Shown: one piece after another, positions 11,137 through 18,594 of the stretch
Position numbering within the stretch: position 1 is the stretch's first letter
How the letters are laid out: the number at the start of each line of letters is the position of its first letter
Source of the DNA: DASTPP01 sp035762175
GTDB taxonomy: Bacteria; Myxococcota_A; Polyangia; Polyangiales; Polyangiaceae
Direction of reading: 5' to 3'
Assembly (NCBI GenBank): GCA_035762175.1
Contig: DASTPP010000294.1
Location: forward strand, 1-64,000
Length of the DNA: 64,000 nucleotides
Position numbers and translations under genes: made by a program
Notes under the pieces: generated by a model
Seen by the model: the letters and a program-made list of their open reading frames with translations, nothing else
Database searches by the model: none
Told to the model about the DNA's origin: nothing

Positions 11137-12285
11137 ATGGCGACTGACCCCTTCGAGCAGCTAAACCAAGAGTTTCAAGACATCAGCGCGGTCTACGAGC
11201 GAGAGTTCGCCGGCCAGTCGCGCCAGACGCGCAACCTCGACCAGCTCGACGCGCTGCTCGGGCAGCTGCGCGGGCTGCTCGCGCGCGTCAAGCAGGCCGA
11301 GTCGGCGTTCCAGGGCAAGCCGCTCGCGCGCCTGCGCTCGGACGCGCTCGAGGCGCTCTCGATGTACGAGAGCGAGCGCACGGCCATCAGCGAGGCGAAG
11401 TCGCTCGGGCCCCACTACGCCGAGTTCATGCTGCTCGGCACGACGGCCAACCAGGTCTTCGCCCGCTACGGGCGGCACTTCGCGGGGCACCCCCGGGCGA
11501 CGCGCGATCTCGGCCTGCTCGACGAGATGATCACCGACCTTCGCGCCATCCGGCAGCGGATGCGCGAGGTCATGAAGAAGAAAGACAACCCCGCCTTCGA
11601 GCGCGACGTCGAGCTCGTCGGCCAGCAGCTCGACATGTACCTGCGCGAGCGCGAGGCGATCGTGGCCGCGCAGCGGCAGGGCGCGCCCGACGCGCGGGCC
11701 TCGCTCTACGCGACGCTGGCGAACGGCCAGTTCGACCTCTACCGCACCCACTTCGCCGGCCGCTCGCGCGTGACGCGCCGGCCGGCGCTCCTGCAGCGCA
11801 TCGTCGACCGGCTGCGCCACATCCAGGCGGCGATGAACGAGCTGAAGGCCGAGGGGTTCTCGTCCGAGGGCAACACGCGCAACATCCAGATCGTGGGCCA
11901 GAACGTGGCGACCTACGAGGCCGAGCTCGGCGAGATCAAGAAGGCGCGCCAGGGCGCGTCGATGCGCGACCTGACGAACACGCTCGGGGCGGCCGCCAAC
12001 GAGATCTTCGAGCAGTACCGGGTCAACTTCGCGGGCCGGGCCCGGTCCGAGGTCGACTTGGCCCTGCTCAGCACGCTCTGCGACCTGCTCGGCGAGATCT
12101 CGCGCCAGATGGCCGACTTTCACCGCGTGCAGAAGGACGAAATCAACGCCAAGAACCTCGACATCGTCAACACGCAGCTCACGGCCTACGAGCGCGAGTA
12201 CGCGCTCGTGTTCGAGACGCAGCGGGGCGTGCCGGGCGGGGCGCCGAGCACCTCGGGCGCGGCGGGCACGGCGGGCGGGGGCTTA
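11137..12285 (+). CDS. Four-repeat helical protein with apparently lost stop codon
   Basis: Starts at ATG 11137 (MATDPFEQLNQEFQDISAVY). The protein is built from four imperfect repeats of about 90-100 aa. Each repeat begins with an aromatic helix and the motif FAG-xx-R-x-TR-x-x-LL (FAGQSRQTR, FAGHPRATR, FAGRSRVTR, FAGRARSEV), and continues into a helix like ELVGQQLDMYLRERE or NIQIVGQNVATYEAE. It is all-alpha, cytoplasmic-looking, and I know no named family. The Ala/Gly/Ser-rich end reaches codon TTA 12283-12285, where a 30-bp repeat begins that starts with TGA at its other copy (59866). The frame then stays open, Arg-rich and antisense to the MFS gene, to 13323. I infer the natural stop was TGA at 12283. 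Confidence 0.8.
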
Positions 12286-12312
12286 TACCACCCCTGCCTG
12301 CTGCGGCCAGGC
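12283..12312. repeat. 30-bp dispersed repeat, copy 1 (at a gene's 3' end)
   Basis: Reads TTATACCACCCCTGC-CTGCTGCGGCCAGG. Copy 2 at 59866-59895 differs at two positions (28 of 30 identical); one of these turns its TGA into TTA here. In both places the repeat sits exactly at the 3' end of a plus-strand gene and is followed by a hairpin. Confidence 0.8.
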
Positions 12313-12318
12313 ATGGCC

Positions 12319-12352
12319 CCCACGCCGCAGCCTCGCCAGGCTGTGGCGTGGG
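12319..12352. terminator. Strong hairpin between convergent genes
   Basis: Arms CCCACGCCGCAGCCT (12319-12333) and AGGCTGTGGCGTGGG (12338-12352) pair over 15 bp with one G-U wobble and a 4-base CGCC loop. It lies between the end of the four-repeat protein gene and the end of the MFS gene and can serve both strands. There is no T-tract, which is common for hairpins of very GC-rich genomes. Confidence 0.65.
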
Positions 12353-12385
12353 CACGGGGCCGGGTGCAGGCTCGGGCGGACGGCA

Positions 12386-13774
12386 TTACGCGCGCGCCGG
12401 GCGCTCGGCGGCCTCGGCGCCGCGGAAGCCCCAGGCGAGCGCCGGCAGGGCGAGGGCGAGCGTCCAGGCGAGGGCGGCGAAGCGGTCGGGGCCCGCGGGG
12501 AGCGCGGCGGCGAGGCCGACGGCGAGCGAGCCGCCGAGGGTGCGCGCGGCCTGCACGGCGCTCGTCATGGCGGCGCGCTCGTGCCAGGCCGCGCGCTCCT
12601 GCAGGCGCAAGAGCGGGGCGTTGGCCGCGGGGCCGAGGCCGGCGCCGGCGAAGGCGAGCGCCGCGGCGGCCGCGCCGAGCGTGCCGCCCGAGCGCGCGAG
12701 CCACGCGAGCGCGAAGAGGCCGAGCCCCGCCATCGCGAAGCCCGCGAGGACGACGCGCCCGGCGCCCCAGCGCACGAGCGCCCGGACGCCGAAGGTCGAC
12801 CCGAGCGCCCAGCCGCCGAGCAGCGGCACGAGCGCCGCGCCGGCCGCGCGCGCGCCGCCCTCGTACGAGTCGGCGACCCAGAGCGGCACGTAGGCGGTCA
12901 GCGCGTAGAGCAGCGCGCCGGCGAGCAGGCTCGCCCCGAGCCCGGCGCGCACGAGCGGCTCGCCGAGCCGGCCCGGGGGCAAGAAGGGCGAGGCCGAGTG
13001 CTGCTGGTGGCGGGCGAAGGCGAGCGCCCCGCCGGCCGCGAGGGCGAGCAGGGCGGCGCGGCCCGCCGCGCCGACGCCGAAGTGCGGGTCGAGCGCCAAC
13101 AGCAGCGCGCCGGTCGAGCCGGCGAGCCAGGCCGAGCCCCCGAGCTCGAGCCGGCGCGGCGCGGGGCCGCCCGGGCGCGCGAGCCCCGCGGCCCAGAGCA
13201 GCGCGACCGAGGCGACGCCGAAGGGCAGCGCCAGGCCGAAGACCCAGCGCCACGAGAGCCGCTCGACCAGCCACGCCGCGGCGAAGGGCCCGCCGACGTT
13301 GGCCGCGCCCCAGGCCCCGGTGAAGAGCCCCTGCACCTTCGCCCGCTCGCGCAGCGGGTAGAGGTCGGCGCTCAGCGTCGTCACGAGCGGGCTGAGCACG
13401 CCGGCGCCCAGGCCCTGCAGCGCGCGGGCGGCGACGAGCGCGGGCATCGAGGGCGCGAGCGCGGCGAGCGCCGAGGCGCCGAGGAAGAGCGCCATGCCCG
13501 CGGCGAACACGGGCCGGCGCCCGTAACGATCGCCGAGCGCGCCGGCGACCGGCACCGCCGCCGCCGAGGCCGCGAGGAAGCCCGTGAAGAGCCAAGGGTA
13601 GAGCGAGGCGTCGCCGAACTCGCGCGCGACCGCGGGCATCACGCCCGTGATGGCCGTGCCCTCGATGCCGTTGATGACGAGCGCGCTCATGACCGCCGCC
13701 GTCGCCACGCGGCGGCGCCAGCCCGGGGGGGCGCCGCCGCCGGCGAGGGCGGGCGCTGGTGGCTGCGTGTCCAT
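12386..13774 (-). CDS. MFS transporter, multidrug (EmrB/DHA2-like) type
   Basis: A 462-aa polytopic inner-membrane protein with about 12-14 hydrophobic helices. The MFS motif A is seen as GALGDRYGRRPVF, and the antiporter-type segment GAANVGGPFAAAWL precedes LSWRWVFGLALP. Proteins of this class export drugs or metabolites using the proton gradient. ATG 13774 is taken as the start because it gives a short Pro-rich cytoplasmic N-tail before the first helix. It is divergent from a LysR regulator at 14079, the classic arrangement of a regulator controlling its neighbour transporter. Its 3' end faces the four-repeat protein gene. Confidence 0.88.
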   Translation of the reverse strand: MDTQPPAPALAGGGAPPGWRRRVATAAVMSALVINGIEGTAITGVMPAVAREFGDASLYPWLFTGFLAASAAAVPVAGALGDRYGRRPVFAAGMALFLGASALAALAPSMPALVAARALQGLGAGVLSPLVTTLSADLYPLRERAKVQGLFTGAWGAANVGGPFAAAWLVERLSWRWVFGLALPFGVASVALLWAAGLARPGGPAPRRLELGGSAWLAGSTGALLLALDPHFGVGAAGRAALLALAAGGALAFARHQQHSASPFLPPGRLGEPLVRAGLGASLLAGALLYALTAYVPLWVADSYEGGARAAGAALVPLLGGWALGSTFGVRALVRWGAGRVVLAGFAMAGLGLFALAWLARSGGTLGAAAAALAFAGAGLGPAANAPLLRLQERAAWHERAAMTSAVQAARTLGGSLAVGLAAALPAGPDRFAALAWTLALALPALAWGFRGAEAAERPARA

Positions 13775-14078
13775 GCGGGCGAAGGTACGGCCCGGCGGCC
13801 CATGCTGCCATTGCATGGGCTGAATAAGGGTCATACGCTGACCGCATTGCGGCGCCGGCCCGACCGGCCGTCGGCTCGCCCCCGCGCCCTCCCCCCCGCC
13901 GCCCCCTTCCTCTCGCCGCCCCCTTCCCCGCGTCGCCCCCGGTCGCCCCCGGCCGGCGCCTTGGGCGCCCCCGCGCCCGCCCCTCGCCGCCCCCGACCGC
14001 CCCCTTGCGCACCCCCGCGCCCGCCCCTCGCCGCCCCCGACCGCTCCCTTGCGCACCCCCGCCCCTGCCCCCGCCCCG
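13775..14078. promoter_or_regulatory. Divergent MFS/LysR intergenic region
   Basis: 304 bp between two divergent genes, expected to hold both promoters and LysR operator sites (T-N11-A type). The right half is a C-rich, almost purine-free top strand containing a 44-bp duplication. No convincing -10/-35 pair is visible. Confidence 0.5.
13968..14055. repeat. 44-bp direct tandem duplication upstream of lysR gene
   Basis: Two adjacent 44-bp copies (13968-14011 and 14012-14055) that differ at one base (GACCGCCCCC against GACCGCTCCC). Each starts CCCCCGCGCCCGCCCC and ends CTTGCGCA. A third, decayed partial copy follows up to the LysR start. The duplication places repeated GC-rich sequence directly in the regulator's leader. 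Confidence 0.8.
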
Positions 14079-14966
14079 ATGCAGATCGACGAGCTGCGCG
14101 CCTTCGCCGCCCTCGCGCGCGCCGGCCGCTTCACCGCCGCCGCCGAGGCGCTCGCGGTCTCGCAGCCCACGCTCTCGCGGCGCGTGCAGCGGCTCGAGCG
14201 CGCCTTCGGGGCCAAGCTGGTGGTGCGCGCGAGCGAGGGCGTCGTGCTCACCGAGGCCGGCCGGCGGGCGCTCGCCCACGTCGAGCGGGCGCTCGCCGCG
14301 CTCTCGTCGGCGGTCGCCGAGGTCGGCGATCTCGGCGGCGAGCCGCGCGGCGCGGTCAGCGTCGGCGCCCTGCCCACGGTGGGCACGTACGCGCTGCCGC
14401 CCGTCATCGCCACCTTCCACCGGCGCTACCCCCAGGTGCGCCTGACGGTGCGCGAGGGGTTCTCTGACGCGCTCGAGGCGCTCGTCGCGGGCGGCGAGCT
14501 CGATCTCGCATTCATCAACTACCCGCCGCAGCACGGCGAGCTGTCGGCCCGGCGGCTCTGGGTCGAAGACTACCTGCTCGCGGTACCGCCGCGGCATCGG
14601 CTCGCGGGCAAGCGGCGCGTGGCGCTCGAAGATCTGCTCGACGAGCCCTTCGTGGTCATCCCCGGCACGAGGGCCATGCACGCGGTGACGGCGCTCGCGG
14701 CCGCGCGCGGGCGGACGCCGATCGTCGCGCTCGAGACGGACAACCTGGCCAGCGTCGCGCGCATGGTCGAGGCGGGCCTGGGCGTCGCGCTCGTGCCGCG
14801 CCTGATGACGGGCGAGCGGCGGGGCTGGCGGGCGCACCTCGTCGCCCTCAAAGAGCCGGCGGTGCGGCGCGAGGTGGCCCTGGTGCACCGGGGGGCGGGC
14901 TACCTGACGGCCGCGGCGCGGGCGCTGCGCGACGTCATCGTCGCGACGACGCGGGCGCGGGCCTAG
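14079..14966 (+). CDS. LysR family transcriptional regulator
   Basis: A 295-aa LTTR. The N-terminal winged helix-turn-helix is clear: MQIDELRAFAALARAG, then FTAAAEALAVSQPTLSRRVQ (about 17-36), followed by the linker helix and an effector-binding domain starting at about 90 (GAVSVGALPTVG), with two Rossmann-like subdomains. It probably senses a small molecule and controls the divergent MFS exporter and itself. ATG 14079 gives the canonical LTTR N-terminus; the in-frame ATG at 14049 would add a Pro-rich stretch from the leader repeat. Confidence 0.93.
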   Translation: MQIDELRAFAALARAGRFTAAAEALAVSQPTLSRRVQRLERAFGAKLVVRASEGVVLTEAGRRALAHVERALAALSSAVAEVGDLGGEPRGAVSVGALPTVGTYALPPVIATFHRRYPQVRLTVREGFSDALEALVAGGELDLAFINYPPQHGELSARRLWVEDYLLAVPPRHRLAGKRRVALEDLLDEPFVVIPGTRAMHAVTALAAARGRTPIVALETDNLASVARMVEAGLGVALVPRLMTGERRGWRAHLVALKEPAVRREVALVHRGAGYLTAAARALRDVIVATTRARA

Positions 14967-15096
14967 GGTTCTCGGCCCCCTCGCCCCCCGGCCCGCCCCG
15001 GCCGGGCGGCTCCCCTGCCCTTTGCTCCTTTGTAACGAAGGGTGCGCGGCCTGCCCGGGCAGGGGGGTCACCCGAGGCCCGGGGGCGTGGGGCCAT

Positions 15097-15129
15097 TTGA
15101 CCTTGGACGACCCGAAACTTTGGTGTAAA
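15097..15129 (+). promoter_or_regulatory. Possible tRNA promoter
   Basis: TTGACC at 15097-15102 is a good -35 box, but the best -10-like hexamer, TGTAAA at 15124-15129, is 21 bases away, longer than ideal. The position, about 20 bp before the tRNA, fits a tRNA promoter. Weak evidence. Confidence 0.3.
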
Positions 15130-15147
15130 CCTCGCCCTCACCTCATC

Positions 15148-15238
<91 letters not shown>

Positions 15239-15310
15239 CGCTTTTTGCGGTCTTTCGCCCGAACGCCCCGGGGCCCCGAGCCCCGCGGCCGGGGGCCCCG
15301 CCGCGCGCGC

Positions 15311-15922
15311 CTACTTCGGGCCCGAGGCCGCGAGCTTCTCGAGGCCCGAGAGGTCGAAGCGGCCGAGCCACTCGCGGCGCGCAGCGTCGTCGAGCGTCGG
15401 CGACGAGACCTTCACCTGGAAGCGGTCGCCGACGAGCATCGTCGTCTGGTTCTTGCCGACGGTCGTGACCGGGTGGCCGCGCAGCTTGTCGGCGGCCGTC
15501 TTGAACCGGTCGCGCGCGGTCAGGTTGTTGTTGGTGTCCGAGATCGACAGCGTCGCGACGTCCTTGCCGTCTTTCTGCAGCTTCGCCTCGGCGTAGCCGG
15601 TCTTCTCCTGGGAGAAGACGCGCTTGGTGCCCTCGGCCTCGGGCGGGAAGAACTTGTTGAACGCGCCGCCCGCGACCGGGGGCATGACCGCCTTGGGCGG
15701 GTCGGTGGCGGTGGGGCGGGCGGCGGGCGCGTCGTCGTCCTCTTTCTTCGCGTCGGCCGCCGCGCCGGGCGCGGGCGCCGCCGTACCGGCGGCGGGGGTG
15801 TCCCAGCGCGACGGGGCCTTCTTCTTCTCGTCTTTGCCGCAGCAACCCGCGGCGAGCACGACGAAGCACGGGGCGGCGAGCCACGCGGGCAGGGCCCGCC
15901 GGAGGAGGGGGGAGCGAACCAT
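15311..15922 (-). CDS. Hypothetical lipoprotein, 203 aa
   Basis: Starts MVRSPLLRRALPAWL with a hydrophobic core and a lipobox ending LAAGC, placing the acylated Cys at residue 27, then CGKDEKKK. An Ala/Pro/Asp linker (about 35-75) leads to a compact domain (about 80-200) with GGAFNKFFPPEAEGTKR and LSISDTNNNLTARDRFK. I do not recognise the domain. It should be anchored in the outer membrane facing the periplasm or surface. Longer in-frame extension beyond 15922 is antisense to the next gene and rejected. It lies just downstream of and convergent with tRNA-Ser. Confidence 0.82.
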   Translation of the reverse strand: MVRSPLLRRALPAWLAAPCFVVLAAGCCGKDEKKKAPSRWDTPAAGTAAPAPGAAADAKKEDDDAPAARPTATDPPKAVMPPVAGGAFNKFFPPEAEGTKRVFSQEKTGYAEAKLQKDGKDVATLSISDTNNNLTARDRFKTAADKLRGHPVTTVGKNQTTMLVGDRFQVKVSSPTLDDAARREWLGRFDLSGLEKLAASGPK

Positions 15923-16042
15923 GGGCCTAGGTGTACGAAACTTCGCCCCGGCTGTCAGGCCCGAGCGGGCCCCGGCCGCCGGGCCGCCGGCCCGGGCCGC
16001 GGCCGTACGTGCGCCGGGGCCGCCGCCTGCTAGAGCCTGCCC

Positions 16043-16936
16043 ATGAGCCACGACACGCTGCCGATTCACCGCCTGATCGAAGACCTGCCCCAGGCGGGCG
16101 TCACCCCCGCGGCCCTCAGCGCGCTCGACTACCTCGTGCCCGGCCAGTGGGTCAACGTCACCGTCTTCGAGGAGATGATCCGCCACGTCACGGGCGAGAC
16201 CGACGACGGGCTGATTCAACAGGTCGGCGAGCGGGCGATCGCCCTTTATAACGACCCGAACGAGCGGTACCAGCGCGCGGTGTGGGCGTTCCAGGCGGTC
16301 GACAGCCTCGATAAGGCCGCGGGCATGGCCGCGCTCGCCAACCGGGTCGGCGACAAGATCTCGTTCCTGAGCTTCCTCGACAAGATCACGCCCGAGCCCG
16401 ACACCGTGCAGGCGCTCGACCTCGCGGTGAAGGTCGTCGCCGAGCTCGCCTGCTTCTGCCTCGTCAACGGCCTGCCCGGCGACAGCGTCGGCGACTTCGC
16501 CGCCTCGCTCGCCAACTACGAGCGCGAGGACGCCATCCGCCTCGCGGCGCTCGTCTCGTTCGACGGCGTCATCCCCCTCGGGCCCGACTTCTTGGCGAAG
16601 GCGATCGACGCCGTGCAGAACGTCTCCGACCGCGACCTCTTCAACCACGGCGCCTTCGCCAAGCTGCGCTCGCTCCTGCCGGGCGGCGAGGGCGACCAGC
16701 GCGCGCTCGTGCAGCGCGCCGTCGAGCAGGCCGCCGGGCCCATGCGGGCCTTCGTCGAGCAGCGGGGCGTCACGCGCGAGGGGCTGCTCGAGAAGCTGCG
16801 CCACGTCATCGAGATCTCCGACGACAAGCTCGACTACCTCGCCGCCGCGCTCGACATGACGACCAACTACTTCGAGCATACGGGCATCCAGAGCGTGGCG
16901 CGCCGGCTCGTCTCGCGCGCCTACGGCGAGATCTGA
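16043..16936 (+). CDS. Hypothetical protein, 297 aa, all-helical
   Basis: No family recognised. MSHDTLPIHRLIEDLPQAGV starts a soluble, mostly alpha-helical protein with alternating acidic and hydrophobic helices, for example GLIQQVGERAIALYNDPNER and NYEREDAIRLAALVSFDGV. The C-terminal part (about 215-297) contains GVTREGLLEKLRHVIEISDD. No signal peptide or membrane helix is present. It is divergent from the lipoprotein at 15311 and convergent with the acetyltransferase gene, so it is transcribed alone. Confidence 0.78.
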   Translation: MSHDTLPIHRLIEDLPQAGVTPAALSALDYLVPGQWVNVTVFEEMIRHVTGETDDGLIQQVGERAIALYNDPNERYQRAVWAFQAVDSLDKAAGMAALANRVGDKISFLSFLDKITPEPDTVQALDLAVKVVAELACFCLVNGLPGDSVGDFAASLANYEREDAIRLAALVSFDGVIPLGPDFLAKAIDAVQNVSDRDLFNHGAFAKLRSLLPGGEGDQRALVQRAVEQAAGPMRAFVEQRGVTREGLLEKLRHVIEISDDKLDYLAAALDMTTNYFEHTGIQSVARRLVSRAYGEI

Positions 16937-16956
16937 GGGGCGCCCGCGCCGGCGCC

Positions 16957-17490
16957 TCAGCCGCCGCGGCGCCGCTCGAACACCAGCATCTCGCCCAGCA
17001 TGGCGTGCTCGCGGGTGTCGATCTGCTTCATGCCGATCTTCTGAATGACCCGCAACGACGCGATATGCCAGGGGAAGGTGACGGCCGTCACGGCGACCAC
17101 GCCCGGCTGCTCGAGCGCCCAGTCGACGCAGGCGCGCGTGCCCTCGGTGGCGTAGCCCTGGCCCTGCGACGACTCTTCGACCCCGTAGCCGACCTCGGCG
17201 ATGCCGTCGTCGTCGGGCCGGCCGTGAAAGATGACGCTGCCGAGGACCCGCCGCTCGCCCTGGCGGGCGATCAAGAGGCTGTCGCCCCACAGGCGCCGCT
17301 GGGGGTCTTTGCGCGCCGCCTCGAGCGAGGGCGTGAAGGCGCGCGCGATGAGCTGCTCGCCGGGCCAGCGCTCGGGCAGCCGCGCCTCGACCAGGCGCTC
17401 GGCCAGCGAGCGGTCGCCCCGCATGACCGCTTCGACCAGCTCGAGCGTGACGGGGATCAGCTCGAGCCGTTCGGTGTGGAGCAAGGGCAT
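16957..17490 (-). CDS. GNAT family N-acetyltransferase (RimJ/RimL-like)
   Basis: A 177-aa protein starting MPLLHTERLELIPVTLELV, the usual N-terminus of RimJ/RimL-type acetyltransferases (xTERLxLRP). The acetyl-CoA-binding motif A is GVEESSQGQGYATEG, with QGQGYA at about 109-114, and the C-terminal motif is WHIASLRVIQKIGM. It transfers acetyl from acetyl-CoA to an amine; the substrate could be a protein N-terminus or a small molecule. ATG 17490 fits the family; upstream in-frame codons to 17607 are Gly/Arg-rich noise. Confidence 0.9.
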   Translation of the reverse strand: MPLLHTERLELIPVTLELVEAVMRGDRSLAERLVEARLPERWPGEQLIARAFTPSLEAARKDPQRRLWGDSLLIARQGERRVLGSVIFHGRPDDDGIAEVGYGVEESSQGQGYATEGTRACVDWALEQPGVVAVTAVTFPWHIASLRVIQKIGMKQIDTREHAMLGEMLVFERRRGG

Positions 17491-17629
17491 GGCCCGATCA
17501 TACTCCCGCCCCCGCGCCCCGGGGCCATTCTTCCGCCGGCCTTGGCGCGCGGAGGCCCCGGCCGGCCCGCCCGACGCGCCGGGGCGGGCCTTGCCGCCCT
17601 GCAGCAAGGCGCCGCGGCCGCCCCGGCGC

Positions 17630-18286
17630 TCAGCCGAAGTGGCCCATGTAATGGGACGCCAGGTGCAGCGAGCCGCGCAAGGTCGCCCACGTCAGCATGA
17701 CGAAGAGCGTGGCGCACGCGACGCCCAGGAAAAAGCCCGCCAGCGCCACCTGCCCGTCGCGCTCGACGAGCCCGAGCGCCAAGACCATGATCGGCACGAC
17801 CACGATGGCGTTGCCGAAGGGCAGCGGCACGGGCAAGAGCGCCGCCAAGACCGCGCAGAGGGCGCCGACGAGCCGCTCGCCCGCGGGCGCCACCAGCAGC
17901 GAGGGGCGCGGCCGCAAGTAGCGCTCGACCCGCTCGACGAGCGGCGCGACGCGTCGAACGATGCGGGCGAAGTCCGCCTTGGCCATCGCGCGCCGCCGGA
18001 CGAAGGCGGGCATCCAAGGGGTGGCGTGGCCGAGGGCGAGCTGCAACCCCAGCAAGACGAGCGGGACGGTGGCGACGGTCGCGACGCCCGGCACCAGCGC
18101 CGGAATCGACAACACGAGCAGCAGGACGCCGAAGCTCCGGTCGCCCAGGGCGTTCTCGAGGTCGCCGAGCGTCAAGCGCTCGCCCGGCCACTCGCTCGCC
18201 AGCGAACGCAAGAGCCCCGACATTCGCCGGCGCGCCGGGGCCGGGGGGTCTGTCTCGGTGAGATCGCGCTCTTCGCAGGTCGTCAT
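17630..18286 (-). CDS. ExoD family membrane protein
   Basis: About 218 aa, resembling exopolysaccharide synthesis protein ExoD: a cytoplasmic N-part (MSGLLRSLASEWPGERLTLG and LENALGDRSFGVLLLVLSIP), hydrophobic helices around ALVPGVATVATVPLVLLGLQ and VLAALLPVPLPFGNAIVVVP, then VERDGQVALAGFFLG. Rhizobial ExoD affects exopolysaccharide production and alkali tolerance; the molecular activity is unknown. Start uncertain: ATG 18286 is used, with another in-frame Met at the MSGLLRS position and one at 18340. Confidence 0.82.
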   Translation of the reverse strand: MTTCEERDLTETDPPAPARRRMSGLLRSLASEWPGERLTLGDLENALGDRSFGVLLLVLSIPALVPGVATVATVPLVLLGLQLALGHATPWMPAFVRRRAMAKADFARIVRRVAPLVERVERYLRPRPSLLVAPAGERLVGALCAVLAALLPVPLPFGNAIVVVPIMVLALGLVERDGQVALAGFFLGVACATLFVMLTWATLRGSLHLASHYMGHFG

Positions 18287-18594
18287 AGGTCTGGTTCCGA
18301 GCGAACGCTGGGCAGGTTCGAGGGCAAAAACGCCATGCAACGGGCGTTCCCCGCCGCCCGGGCCACGGCGGAGACCGAGCCCGAGCGCCCCGCAGGCCGC
18401 TTTCGCCGGGCGGCGGCGCGGGGCGGGCGCCCGGTCGACGACGGCGCCCCGCAGCGCTCAGCCGGGCCGCGCTCCCGCGGGGCGCCCCGGCGCCGGCGGC
18501 CAAGCCTGCCGGGCGCCCGGGCGTCGCGACGGGGCCTCACGAACCGGAATGGCCGAGGCCCCCGCCGCGTTGAGGGGCGTACGATCGGAGCGTC
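18287..18594. other. Divergent intergenic region
   Basis: 308 bp between the ExoD-like gene and the transglutaminase-like gene, which diverge. It must contain both promoters. I see no clear boxes; the only open frames are Arg/Pro-rich noise. Confidence 0.45.

Noticed and set aside
12286..13323. C-terminal extension of the four-repeat protein as real sequence
   Set aside because: It is antisense to the MFS gene, Arg-rich, crosses a strong terminator-like hairpin, and begins exactly where the other copy of the 30-bp repeat has a stop codon.
12186..15071. 961-aa minus-strand frame across MFS and LysR genes
   Set aside because: Repetitive Arg/Gly composition, antisense to LysR and out of frame in MFS; both real genes have strong family matches.
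15311..17290. 659-aa minus-strand frame
   Set aside because: Only its last 203 codons are a real lipoprotein gene; the rest is antisense to the 297-aa gene at 16043.
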